Source of the DNA: Nematostella vectensis
Taxonomy: Eukaryota; Cnidaria; Anthozoa; Actiniaria; Edwardsiidae
DNA: 64,000 nucleotides
Direction of reading: 5' to 3'
Assembly: GCF_932526225.1 (NCBI RefSeq)
Contig: NC_064040.1
Coordinates: 3,817,681 to 3,881,680 of the forward strand
Shown: in pieces, positions 25,201 through 39,177 of the stretch
Numbering within the stretch: position 1 is the first letter of the stretch
Layout: the number at the start of each line of letters is the position of its first letter
Made by a program: the position numbers and the translations under genes
The notes under the pieces: model-generated
The model's database searches: none
Seen by the model: the letters and a program-made list of their open reading frames with translations, nothing else
Told to the model about the DNA's origin: nothing

Positions 25201-28200
25201 CCAGCTGTCTATGCACAACACCAGCTGCCTGGACATAAAGCCACCTCCAAGGACATAACGCCACCTGCCAGAAAATGAACCACCTTCTTTAATGAGAAAG
25301 CAATGTACTTACAGCATCCTCCTCTGTAAGAAAAGTGATTTTCTGGTCAGCAGAATGGGCCGACAGCACGTTACCAAGGGATACATTCTTGAAGCCCTCG
25401 TCCTGGCGAATCTCATCATCTAAAACAAAGCACAGTAATGGTATATATCTACCAATTCCTTATCATCTGTGAGTAGAATGTTTTCACTGATTGTCACTGA
25501 GACATCAGACTGCAAGGAAATGTACACAAGTTCACGTCTATTACAGAGGATGACACCCAATCATTCAATGTACTGGGGAGTATCTATTTATTTGAAGTAT
25601 GATTTATAGTGGCAGCCTTCCCTCTGCCACCCCTTCTCCCTCAATCCCCCCACACACACACCCTGCAGCTGCATTATTCGAGGTACATACAATTTGGGAT
25701 GTTGATCCCGGCTGGTATTCCACTGCTTCCAAAGCCAAGGACATCAAGTGAGGTAAAGTCAGGGCGTAGAAAGGTATCTTTCTCGTATGAGCTTGGCCAT
25801 GGTAGCTGGGGAAGCAGTGTCTCCGCACTTGACACCAGGTCTGCAAACTTGGCACTCATGGACTTGTTTACTATTGACACAAAACCTGCAAGGACAACAA
25901 GAAATCTTTTGGGAAATTATTTTATTAGGGTCTTTCTCAAATGAACACCCTTTGTCTAAGAAATATACCCTTATACTAATTGAACCAAGATCCCTAGTAT
26001 AAAATACATACAACCACTCTGTCCCAGAAATTAATCCAGTTTTGTATAAAATTATTTATATTTACTAAACCAATATCGGTTTGATATGAGGCTAAGCTAG
26101 GTTTTTAGTTACATCAATCATATAACGTTACAATACAACCATGGGAAGTTGTATAAACATCCGAAGACAAGCTATCTGGTAGACACAACTTTTAAACAAT
26201 ACTCAAGACAATTCTTTAATATTTTATTTCTAATAAATAGGGACTATGTCACCAAATGTCCCATGGCATATGGAATTTGAGGGGATTCACCTTCATACTC
26301 TGCTCTAACTCCAAAGGGGTCCCTGTATGACTCAATGAATCCAATATAACTTGAAAAAAAAAGATAAATGACAAATTCACAAAATGTATAAAATGAAGAA
26401 CAGAAAGAGAATAAAATACTGGTGGACAGACAGACAAAGTGAGATGAGGTATCAGCAGAAGAAGGCTAATATAGATAAAGGCACTGCCTGAAAGCACACG
26501 TACAGTACATGACAGATTTTATTACACTCACGTTTCTACCACAGGGCCTTTGTCTCTGATCCAGTGTCTGGAGCCATCCTTGTGTGCCTCCACAGAGCCT
26601 GTAGTAAAGCTGTGCACATAGTGATCCAGCATAGCAACCTCATTCTCATTGCTGGCAAATCCCTGCCAATAATAAAGAGTGCAATGTCTGGCACATAGAT
26701 TTGCAATGGGGGGCCTATGAAGTAGTACATATCTGGTGAAAATGTGTAAAATTGGGTGGTTTTTATTGAGAAATGAGACATTTTTGACAATGGGGTACAT
26801 ATGCCCTATGTGCCACCCCACTAACCAATAAATGAAAGGCTATAAATAATGTCACGTTTCACAGAATCCACAAAAGAAATAGGACACAAAGACAATTTCT
26901 CTATTTTCACAAATCACAGATCACTGATCTAAAAGTTATTTATTGCATAATAAGATATCACTCTAGCCCCCCTCCCCTCCCGAGGACTCTGTTCTCATGT
27001 CACCTTTGCCATGATCAAATTATCAACAACTTTCTTTAGAAGTCCAGCATAATCGCCACGGGTGATCTTGACTGTTGTTCCTTGGTACTCATAGGATTTT
27101 ACCAGTGAAGCCACAACATCTTTCTTTTCCGCGCTGCAATCTTCCGCTAGAAGAAAAAAAAGAATCCCATAGAAAAAATGAATTTTAGCGACAAAATATT
27201 GGAAACTGCTGACTAGGGTAAGTGCTGTTGCACAGTCATATAGTTATCATATGGAAAATCCACCCTTCAATAAGACCCACTGCCCTGTGTACATGCAGGC
27301 GGGTAGCCAGGGGGAGTTCAGAAGGACCCCCCACTCCACTGGAAGAGCAGCTTTAATTAAGGACAAATTAAGAACCAATGCGAGGTTAGGACAAGCTACT
27401 CAAGAAAAAATGATCCGCTTTATAGGTAAATGAACCCTCTTGCTGAAAATCCTGGCTATAGGCCTAACATGCCTGCAGCTGGACAAAAACAATTTGCAGT
27501 TGCATTTTGCTGTCCCTTGGAGCTTAAGGCTCTCAATGCTTGGAAGTGAAATGTAATAGACCTTTTTTAGAGCATTTTTCTTACAGCATTTTGTATGATC
27601 CCTAGAAATATATTATAATTCTTCATAACAGGAGCACTTATTAGCTAGAGTAGGATTTCCCATGCTGATCACAGATAGGTTGGAGCAAATGATCTGCTAA
27701 AAGATACTGTTAATAGGATGATGAAGCCTTTTGGGGGTGGAGGTTATGCTTGAAGGATACCTGACAATGCTGTTGAAGCCAAGCGGAGGTTATAGGTAAC
27801 ATGTCCTTTGTCATTTATTTCCTTAAACAGCCTTGTGTTCCACCCCTCAATATTCTGCAAATTGATCAGAACAATAACAATAAAATAATGCAGCTTTGGT
27901 ATTGAATAATAGTGTTTATAAGAGTAAATGATTAGTAGTATTGTCCTTTCTTGCTTGAAAGTCAGATAAAAAAATCTTAATTGTAGAATTGTAGGTTTTA
28001 GTAATAAGGAAAAATTGAAACAAATATTAACACATTGACCCCTCAACCGGCCTGTACCGGCTTTGGGAAGTACCCACATTCCAAAAAATTCATAAATGCA
28101 AAATAAACACAACAAGATGAAGATACTCAGGCATCAGTCTAAGGGATAAATGGTCTTGAAGTTGTGCATCCAACCATGGTGTTGGCAACTACTCTTATGC

Positions 28201-30437
28201 CAAATAATAGCACAGGTTCTTTGACAAATTTCAAATCGAACAAGGAAAGAAAAGCAGAATCACGCCTCTCAATAAAACGCTCATAATACCACACAGAGAT
28301 CAGCAAACACAGCTCAAGACACAAATAGAAACCTTTATTCTGATCCTCCAGGTACATTTCCATGGCCTCAAGACACAATGTCCACTCCTTGAAGGCTTGT
28401 AAAACCACGAAGATGCCTTTACGAATTGCAAAGAATTCTGGGAAAAATTCACGAGGGGAGGGCCAGTCAACACTCCTCTCCCCAAAGTCAGATGGTTTTT
28501 TATAAGTCTTTTCACCCCGAAGCCAAACAAATCAATTCAAGGTCATACAGACCCAGAATAGCAGTGTAAACTATTTTGGAATCAATTTGGTTTCAGAAAA
28601 GACAGCATTTAGGAGAGCTGTGGTGATTCATTAGAAAATTATTTTCTCATCCAGGCAAAGCCAAACAAGAAAAAAATCATAATGAATCCACCTTTGCTTG
28701 CAAATATCAATAAGCAAAGCACTCAATTATGCCCCAATAGACTTCATGATGTCCTGAGACACTCTCCTAATATGCTCATAGCTGTATTTTTTATGAAAAA
28801 TACAAGCAACCATCAACTTGTGCTTGCTTCAGCACAACGACGAGAGATTAAAAGTGGGGAGCGCAAAGCACTGTTGGAAAGCTTGGATACCGCTGACTAG
28901 GTGCAGCTGTGTTTGACTTTGATGGGCTGTATAAAACTCAGAATAGGGGGGGAGGTATCTGTTTTCAGTCTGTTTTTTGTAAATTCAGCTCAAAAATAGC
29001 CAGGAGTAAATGGCTTAATCCTGAAAGTTTTGCCAGTGTACTATTAGTGTTAAAGGGAGCAAATCAGCATTATTTTATGTATTTGAAAGTGCTTACCATA
29101 CACAGACTATTCACCTTTTCTTTGAGAAACCCTTGGATGAATTCAGCGTCAGATTTGTTACAGTTGCTGGAGTAGTAGGTAGATATTCCCTACAAAGGAA
29201 ATGCACTAAACAAATGTTCAAAGACAAGACTAATACAACAGATAGATCTGTAGATGAGAAGGTGAAAGGGCAGGCAGAAATTACAGATTTATGTGTGAGG
29301 GGGATAAGGCTGGTTGGGGAATAAAAAAAAGGTAACGAGAAGGATGGGATAGAAAATAATAACACAATACTACAAGGAGAGGGAAAAGTGTAGAAGTCAG
29401 CTAGAAAGGACTAGCAGGATTGGCTAGATGACCTTATTGTTCTATTGTTTTATCAATTCAATGTGGTGAAATCTTCTAATAATAGGGGTAGGGTCAGAAG
29501 GGTTGAGGTATATAGCGATGCTCAGACGAGTTGTTAAGGGGGGAAATCAAGGTTCTACCTGTTCCCCAAATCCTAACTGCCGTAGTTTGGGCTTCAGTGA
29601 ATACATGGCCTCACAACAATCACTCCATAATGTCACCACTGACTTAGCATTGGTAGCATAGGCTTGGCTGGAGAAAACAATTGTTTGAAACTTTTCCTGT
29701 CAAAGTGCAACAATTACTTGTTAGACATATATCAACACAGGCAAACTTTTCTTGGGACATGGGATTCAGTAAAATCACACCTCTCCTTCTGGGGTGTGGT
29801 TGATATTCTAACTTACCTTAGGCAAATTGGGAATGAACTTGGTATCTCCAAATGATTTGTAGTTTCCAATGTTGCCATAAAAAGCGGCAACATATGTAAG
29901 GAAACTCTGAAAAAAAAAATCATCAATTATTTTCAACTAAATATGCAGTTTTTTCTTAGTTCAACCTTTATTAACTATTGTTCAAACTACTGAAAACTAG
30001 GTTACACCCCCACCCCCCCAAAAAATCCTGGTCTCCCCCCTTTTGTATATTTGACAAAGAAATCTAAGGCCCCATCCCCCTCAAAGCTGCCCGAAGTACT
30101 CGAAGCAACATCCCATCTCTACCCCCCCCCCCCCCCCTGTATTTACCGTAAACTCTTCTTCTGTTGGAGCAACGCTTGATTTTAGAGCTTTTTCCTTTAA
30201 AGAACCAACACTTTCAGAAGAGAACAGTTTTTGGAAAAGGAGAAAAATGCCGGGCGCTTCTGGGGAAGTCTGCAGCAGACAAATCAGGGCTCCCTCCCAC
30301 GAAGCCTTGTAAAGATAATGAGCATAGCATTTCTCCTTTTCGGTCAGACCGCCGAACGCCGTGCGACATTCCAAGAAGTTGATGTTCGCCTCATTTGGTA
30401 TAATATACTGAGTCTTGTCAAAATCAGATTCTGCCAT
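22199..30437 (-). CDS. DPP3: Dipeptidyl peptidase III
   Basis: Seventeen exons with matching phases: 30437-30147, 29906-29817, 29696-29559, 29189-29115, 27854-27761, 27146-27004, 26662-26532, 26349-26291, 25885-25691, 25419-25313, 24763-24671, 24525-24463, 24372-24248, 23789-23669, 23602-23423, 22719-22569, 22332-22199. They give 729 aa (human 737). This cytosolic M49 zinc metallopeptidase removes N-terminal dipeptides. Both zinc motifs are present: HELLGH at residues ~459-464 and EECRAE at ~516-521. Other family landmarks are [18 protein letters not shown] and [21 protein letters not shown] at 30,437 is the first in frame. The exon 11 donor is GTCTGA, weaker than the rest. The C terminus is short and ends inside a minisatellite. 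The human protein also releases NRF2 from KEAP1 through an ETGE motif; I did not find ETGE here. Confidence 0.95.
24885..25260. repeat. 20-bp minisatellite in DPP3 intron 10
   Basis: The unit is GGACATGACACCAGCTGCCT with GAACATG and CTACCT variants, roughly 18 units, between exons 10 and 11. Confidence 0.9.
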
Positions 30438-30671
30438 TATGTGAAACAAAAGAACAGAAAGATTAACTCAACACCGTTGAGGCAAGTTGTACGGTTGATT
30501 TAAAACTTTAGAGAATTCCCGGCGAAATAAAAGTAGAGAAACTTTTTGCCCGACTTTGTCTTATGGGGCTCGAGCCGTCGTTACTTGCTTTAGAGGTCAG
30601 CGGAGCTTATACGGGGACAGTACAGCGGTATTCTTGAGCCCGTGTTACGTACTCAGCGTACACTTTCAAAG
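30438..30671. promoter_or_regulatory. Shared DPP3/PMVK bidirectional promoter interval
   Basis: Only 234 bp separate the DPP3 ATG (minus strand) from the PMVK ATG (plus strand), so both transcripts must start from this interval or overlap. The PMVK start is embedded in AAGATGGCGGCC, which resembles a YY1-type element. No TATA box is evident. Shared regulation is inferred from spacing. Confidence 0.6.
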
Positions 30672-31250
30672 ATGGCGGCCAAACCCTTTGCTGTGTGCAT
30701 TTTGAGTGGGAAAAGGAAATCCGGGAAAGACTATGTTGCTGAAAGACTTAAAATACTCTTAGGGAAAAGCAACTGTGAAATATTACGGCTATCAGGGCCG
30801 CTTAAAAGAGAATACGCTAGAATTCATAAACTAGACTATCAAAAGCTTTTAGATTCGTCGGATTACAAAGAGAAGTATCGAAAAGACATGATAAAATGGG
30901 GCGAGGAAAAACGGAACGCGGAACCTTACTGTTTCTGTGAACTGGCTGCTAAAATGGCATACAGAGATGCGCAGTCCGAGACCAAATTATACTGGCTTGT
31001 GTCTGATGCTAGACGAATCACAGATTTGCAATTCTTTCAACAACATTACCCACGTGTTGTTCACGTTCGCGTGACAGCTAGTGACGATGTGCGCATGCGT
31101 CGAGGCTGGATGTTCACCAATGGTGTTGATGATGCAGAGTCGGAATGCGGCCTTGATGACGTCATTTTCGATGTAGCTATTATAAATAATGGGGATAATG
31201 AACAATTGGAAAACTCACTTGCCTCCCTCAAAGATAAGCTAACTGCTTAA
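30672..31250 (+). CDS. PMVK: Phosphomevalonate kinase
   Basis: A single exon encodes 192 aa, the size of the human enzyme. It phosphorylates 5-phosphomevalonate to 5-diphosphomevalonate in the mevalonate pathway to isoprenoids and sterols. The animal-type family is unrelated to the GHMP kinase used by yeast. Landmarks are the P-loop LSGKRKSGKDYV (residues ~10-21), RLSGPLKREYA, YRKDMIKWGEEKR, LVSDARR and RGWMFTNGVDDAESECGLD near the C terminus. ATG at 30,672 matches the family N terminus; upstream frame continues only through a GTG. Cnidarians are generally thought to lack late sterol synthesis, so its product probably feeds other isoprenoids (inference). It is divergent from DPP3. Confidence 0.95.
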   Translation: MAAKPFAVCILSGKRKSGKDYVAERLKILLGKSNCEILRLSGPLKREYARIHKLDYQKLLDSSDYKEKYRKDMIKWGEEKRNAEPYCFCELAAKMAYRDAQSETKLYWLVSDARRITDLQFFQQHYPRVVHVRVTASDDVRMRRGWMFTNGVDDAESECGLDDVIFDVAIINNGDNEQLENSLASLKDKLTA

Positions 31251-31589
31251 AGTAACCTTACAGCCTGAAGAATGGTGCTTGCACGTTTTGTACTGTTTTT
31301 TATGTTTCGAGAGTAATTTCTCAAAATTCCAAATTTGTTTACACAGTCCCATTCCAATTGAAGTCATAACAAGTTAATGCCATAATCTTCACACCCAGAG
31401 TCCACACCTCATAACCTAGGAGCAAGATACCCTGGTGAGAGCAGGTCACATGGCACCCATTTTTATAGAAACTTCATATAGGGGAGGGGACCAAGGGAAA
31501 AAAAAAAGAGAATATGTATCCAACTTGAGAAAAAAACAGTTAAGGTTCATAAGCGTTTATCAGTCTTGAAAAATATAACAGCACAATAA

Positions 31590-31931
31590 CATACCTGTCA
31601 GCCTCCGAGAATCTCAAGGCTTGAGAAGGGGGGTGGGGTATATTCATTTTTTTGGGGGAGGGAAGGGTAAACCTCGCAGGCATTTGCCGTATAGAAAGCT
31701 CTCTTGTGAACAAATCCACTAATCTCACGAGGGTGTTAGATAAATTGCGTTGCGCAAGGGAATTATTATTTTAAATACTTTAATAGAAAATAGGCAAAAT
31801 GACGTTTTTCTATAGAATAATTTCTCAGAAGTGCTAACAAGGCTAAAAAGCGGGAGATTTTGTGCTAAACGCGGGAGAAGGGGTCCAAAATCTTGAGACT
31901 CCCGCCTAATGCGGGAGAGTTGACAGGTATG
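31590..31931. mobile_element. MITE with CATACCTGTCA termini
   Basis: An 11-bp inverted terminus CATACCTGTCA sits at 31,590-31,600 and TGACAGGTATG at 31,921-31,931. Subterminal inverted motifs around TCTCAAG and internal GCGGGAG/CTCCCGC hairpins support a foldback element of 342 bp. A clean target duplication is not seen. Confidence 0.6.
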
Positions 31932-32076
31932 CGATAAGCCCAAGTGTGATTACTTTTAATTAATCACATAATTTTGGTCCCCTTAACCAATCATGTATGG
32001 CACACGATCACCAAGAAAGAGCTGAGAAATCTACATTAGCTGAAGGACAGAGTGGGCTTTACAAAGATCAAAGTTG

Positions 32077-32754
32077 GGGGAATAAACAAAAAAACTACCA
32101 AATTCCTAACTGCCTTAGTTTTCACATTTATTAGAGACTGCTACGATTTAGTTGTGGTAGGGGAACTTCAAGTTTCCTTTTCCCCAGTAGTCATAACGAT
32201 CCAACAATACAACACAAATTGAATAACATTTCAAAATTCATTTTATATTTATTTTATTCTTACCTGGAGGTGGGAATCTCCCCATGAATTTCCTTCTGTC
32301 TCAGTTTCTTAATTTTTTTTGACATTACGATGAGTTGTGAGACTTTGCAGTATTTACTGTTATCGAATACTCAAATTCAAATGTCTGGCCAGGGCTGCCA
32401 CGCTATTTTGTGAGTCAAGAGGTCATCACTCTCATTTCCCAGCGTGCACGCGTAGTGAAATTTGGATTGGAATCCGGGAAAGAATGCAAAATAAAGCTGG
32501 CAATTGAATTCTACCATTGCAAAAGCATTGAATTTACAGCCCTAATCTGTAAAAACTTCGAAAGCCAGAGTGTTAGAATGAGCTGTAACAGTGTTTACAT
32601 TCCAATGTTACCGCTCCCAGTTCCCGTCCAGTAGATATTTCTTTTAGCAATTCAGCGATTTCTTATTTTCTCCTAGCACAACCAAATTGTAGCAGCCCCT
32701 AGTAAATGTGAAAACTAAGGTGGTCCTATTGGGAATTTTTTCGTTTATCCCTCC
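32077..32754. mobile_element. Degenerate long-TIR element (~85-bp ends)
   Basis: The left end (32,077-32,165) aligns with the reverse complement of 32,670-32,754. Both share CCTTAGTTTTCACATTTA and GGGCTGCTAC/GACTGCTAC blocks with scattered mismatches. No transposase frame is seen; an old non-autonomous DNA transposon. Confidence 0.55.
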
Positions 32755-33652
32755 ATACGCTGCTAGCTAACGTATGTTATATTTCCCAGCTCTTTCTGGG
32801 CCAATTGCTTGCCAGCTAGGCTGTATGTGATTGCTCAAGGGGACCGAAAGTATGCAAATAGTTGGTCATACTTGGACTCTTCGTGCTGTAAGAGACAAGA
32901 AGTTGATTTGAAAAGCCCTTTTAGACCAACTTTGATAAGACAACAATTTGATTCTTGGTTAACACTAATCAACTACTGAAGATAATAAAACCAAATTTTT
33001 GTCAGAATTTATCTTGATTTTTTGAAAAAAACTGCTCAATTTTCTATCCAACTGGCAAACAAATTCCTAAGGGATAGGGTTTCTGGATTTCAAATAATAC
33101 ACAATACAGTGTACATATACTTAAACCAAATGTGGGCAAGTTAAGCATAACAATGACTTTTTGTCAACAGTTGGAAAACTACAGTAGAGACTAGAGAAAC
33201 ATTAACAGCCTATAATAGTTGTATCATTCTGCACATAGTGCTATGCTCTGCAATACTCATTGGTTAGAATTAGGCTTTTAAACAAGGCTAAAGGAGATAA
33301 CTATCTAACAAGGACTGTAGTAAGAAATATTAAAATTCATGGAAAATACATGAAATTACACAATACTCTATGATCACTCGCACTGAGTTGATATATTTTA
33401 TCAATAATAGCATTATTTAATTTTTATTGGTTAGTATAATAAGGTGTAGTATATGGCTTGTCAATGTCTTTTTCATTGCATGTTATTTACAAGAATGAGT
33501 AAGCTGTTGCAGCATTATGAGATGACAACCATGTTCTTTCAAATGGCAAAGACCGGGCACACTCCCCAGGAAAAGTCCTTTTCTCTATTTTTCCTCTAAT
33601 GGTATTCTGATTGTCTGTAAAAGAATATTAGCCTTATTCTTTTCTTGGGATC

Positions 33653-36679
<3,027 letters not shown>

Positions 36680-38051
36680 ACGGAAGCAGAACCGAAAATA
36701 ACAAACAAATAATACCAGTAGCAACTGAACTTTGCGATTAACCCCAGTAAAGGTTCCGCTTTTAACTCCGCTCGAAAGCGAACCAAAACTTGTTTCTAAA
36801 ACGAGTGTCGAAATCAATAACTCGGTGTTTGATGGCTTTTTCATCCGATTGGTCGGAACAGTTGCTTTGTACTCGGTAGCCAATCATATGCTAGAACAGT
36901 TTCCGACTATGTTCTTGGTTTCAACATTTCGTATTAACAGGATTTTTTTTTTTCCTACCTCTTCTAAGGCGATACTTTGATGTACAAATTGCAGCATACC
37001 ATTACTATATATGTTATTAAGTTACTTTGTTTCTTCTAAACAATGGTAAAATAAATGTCAGAAATATTATTTTTTTTACATTTTTTACATCGGTCATATG
37101 GCAAGCCGCCATTTACTGAAAAACACAAGACTAGTTCCAGTACAAATTGGGACGAAAAAAATAATAAAATTCCTTCAAACTTTTCTTACATGTTTGTGGA
37201 GTTGTTATTTATATCCCTGTAAAGTTTTCATTCATTTGGGGCAATATTGAGCGATTGAAGTTTATGGGGGAACTTCAATAAATGGTATTTCCCTTCTTCC
37301 GGCGGAGTACCAAAAGTGATGTTTCTAGGTTTAAAGAGGCTTAATAAGAGGTTATCTTTTGCTGCTTTTTCTACCCTCTCTCTCGGTGTCTCACCACCAT
37401 GATTTATTGCGAAGAGGAAATTTACAATAAAAATCATGCTTGATCATTAGCATAAAATATCTAGGACGTGAATAGAATTATTTTGAGCGTTTTATTCGTT
37501 TTCATTTTCTAAATTGTGCCTAATCCTAAAGAGTAATGTTCAAGGATAATAACAAAATTTTATTTAGTCCAAATAAAAAAAAATTAGAAAAAAAAGGGAA
37601 GTTTATTTTTAACGCAGTTGCCATGCTGGAATGCACGGTAACTTGTTCATTTCATTCTTTTGCTTTTTACACACGCTTCTACGGCTAGAACAAAGATTAA
37701 GTCGAGACCGAGTGAATGACACACTTTTGAATTTATCCTCCTATTTTAACGCGTTAGGATCAGGAGCCCATCTTTCACACACCGAGAGTTTTTTAGTTGG
37801 AGATTCATATATTGTACATGATTTTCGTAAAACGAGTCTATGGCTAGGTGTACCAAAAATGTTTTTAGAAGCAAACATAATTATTGGCTGTTGTTGCATG
37901 TCTTTGCTATTAAAGGACTTATTGCTCTTAATGAAGGGTGCTACGGAAATCAGACCTCCCAGACAAATTCCTGAAGTAATTCTTATCAAACGTCCAATAC
38001 ATACTTCCCAGCGATTTCCATGCCTTTTCGAGATATTTAGAATATAATTAC
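36680..38051. other. LC3 upstream region and unresolved frames
   Basis: It contains the LC3 promoter side. There are a few open stretches (37,228-37,437 and 37,741-37,989 minus; 37,631-38,047 plus) that I cannot assign. None has convincing splice borders or family motifs; mobile-element debris is the likeliest source. Confidence 0.3.
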
Positions 38052-38056
38052 ATGTG

Positions 38057-38404
38057 GGGGGGGGGGGGGGGGGGGGGGGGACTGGGGGCTTTCATAGAAA
38101 CGAGTGGGAGACGCGAATCGCCCCTCCGGGCCTCCCAGCCCCATCTTAGGCTTGGGAGGGGCGCTGGCCTCCTCCCACCCCCCCCCCCCCAACCCCCTCC
38201 CCCCCCCCCCCTCCCCCCCAGCCCCATTCCAGTCTGGGGACTTTTCTTTCAGTGGCACCGAAACGCGTTTCGGGTAGATTAATAATTGCTGATTATTAAT
38301 CTATGTCGGGGCCACTTCGCGTAGATGGATAATTAGCAGAAGTAAATCTACGCAAAACACACTCCGCGTAGATAAATAATTAGCAATGGTTAGCAATCAT
38401 TAAT
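38057..38404 (+). repeat. Left inverted terminal repeat of the PLV-like element
   Basis: It opens with a G-tract of about 24 bases, then ACTGGGGGCTTTCATAG, a C-rich block and CAGTGGCACCGAAA. It ends in iterated CGCGTAGAT(A/G)(A/G)ATAATTAGC motifs, including the palindrome-like ATTAATAATTGCTGATTAT. Confidence 0.9.
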
Positions 38405-38508
38405 CCGCTGTCTATCGACAGCAGCGCGACTGGGTCCTTTGATAGAAACGAGTGGGAACCTTGCAATTAGACCCCCGTCTGTCCTGTGGTATACCGAGCG
38501 TTCGAAGG

Positions 38509-38799
38509 ATGAAGTGCGGAAAAGATTACTGCGGGTGGCTAAAGGTCGGCCATGTAAACACGTGCGGCCAGAGGTGCATGGACACCTACTGCAAGGTGCA
38601 CCTCCAAAGGCTACATAAGGGCAGCCTCCTCCCCGTGCCGTGCAGGGTCTGCGGCATAGGGACGCAGTCGGAGACGCGGTTGTGCCGCCCCTGCGGAGCG
38701 AATCGTGAAGGGCAGAGGATGCGCGGCATCGAGAGGCGCGCTCGGGAATGGTTCGCACTCGTCCTGTCTGACATCGCAGCCCGCGGTACGGGCAATTAG
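38509..38799 (+). CDS. PLV-element small zinc-ribbon-like protein
   Basis: An intact 96-codon frame from ATG to TAG is the first gene inside the left terminal repeat. It is cysteine-rich, with CGKDYCGW, CGQRC, YCKVH, CRVCG and CRPCG pairs spaced like a treble-clef or zinc-ribbon fold, then an arginine-rich helix (RMRGIERRAREW). A nucleic-acid-binding or regulatory role is plausible but inferred. I recall similar small Cys-rich ORFs near the ends of PLV-like elements in invertebrate genomes but cannot name the family. Its last 37 bases are repeated downstream at 38,834-38,900. Confidence 0.6.
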   Translation: MKCGKDYCGWLKVGHVNTCGQRCMDTYCKVHLQRLHKGSLLPVPCRVCGIGTQSETRLCRPCGANREGQRMRGIERRAREWFALVLSDIAARGTGN

Positions 38800-38900
38800 A
38801 GACTGGTGGCACAAGGCATACCCAAACACTCGACCTGTCTGACATCGCAGCCTGCGGTACGGGCAATTAGAGACTGGGTGGCACAAGGTATACCCAAACA
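38763..38900. repeat. Tandem duplication of a ~67-bp segment
   Basis: 38,763-38,829 and 38,834-38,900 share CCTGTCTGACATCGCAGCC, GCGGTACGGGCAATTAGAGA and ACCCAAACA with a few differences. The first copy spans the stop of the zinc-ribbon ORF and the second ends at the ATG of the next ORF. Confidence 0.85.
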
Positions 38901-39121
38901 TGGACGCTTACATAGAGGAGATTCTCAATAGCATGCCTGACAAAGAGGCGCCCGCCGTACTGGCAGGGCTGGTCCAGAACATCCTGGACGAGGGCATCCC
39001 CGAGGGTGCTAAGCGCAAGCTGCTTAAGCCGCTCATGCCGGCGAACTCGCGGCCAGAGGAAGTCTGGCGCGAGTTCGACCCGTTGCTGCTGAACGGCGGC
39101 AAGAGGGCCCAGAGGGCTTAG
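38900..39121 (+). CDS. PLV-element small helical protein
   Basis: An intact 73-codon frame (ATG at 38,900, TAG at 39,119-39,121). Predicted mostly alpha-helical and acidic at the start (MDAYIEEILNSMPDKEAP), basic at the end (GGKRAQRA). No motif is recognised. It may be an independent small protein. The next frame (-1 relative to it) is open from 39,118, so it could also be the N-terminal part of the downstream polymerase locus split by a frameshift. Confidence 0.4.
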   Translation: MDAYIEEILNSMPDKEAPAVLAGLVQNILDEGIPEGAKRKLLKPLMPANSRPEEVWREFDPLLLNGGKRAQRA

Positions 39122-39177
39122 ACCCCGAGGGGTACTATTCTCTCTTCGTCGGCGGCGCCCATCTTCGGTTCCCAAGC

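Noticed and set aside
28682-28900. Plus-strand 72-codon frame inside a DPP3 intron
   Set aside because: No family motif and no splice or promoter support; DPP3 exons 4 and 5 join in phase across it.
37228-38047. Open frames left of the PLV element (plus 138 aa, minus 82 aa)
   Set aside because: No recognisable domain or splice structure; left as unresolved.
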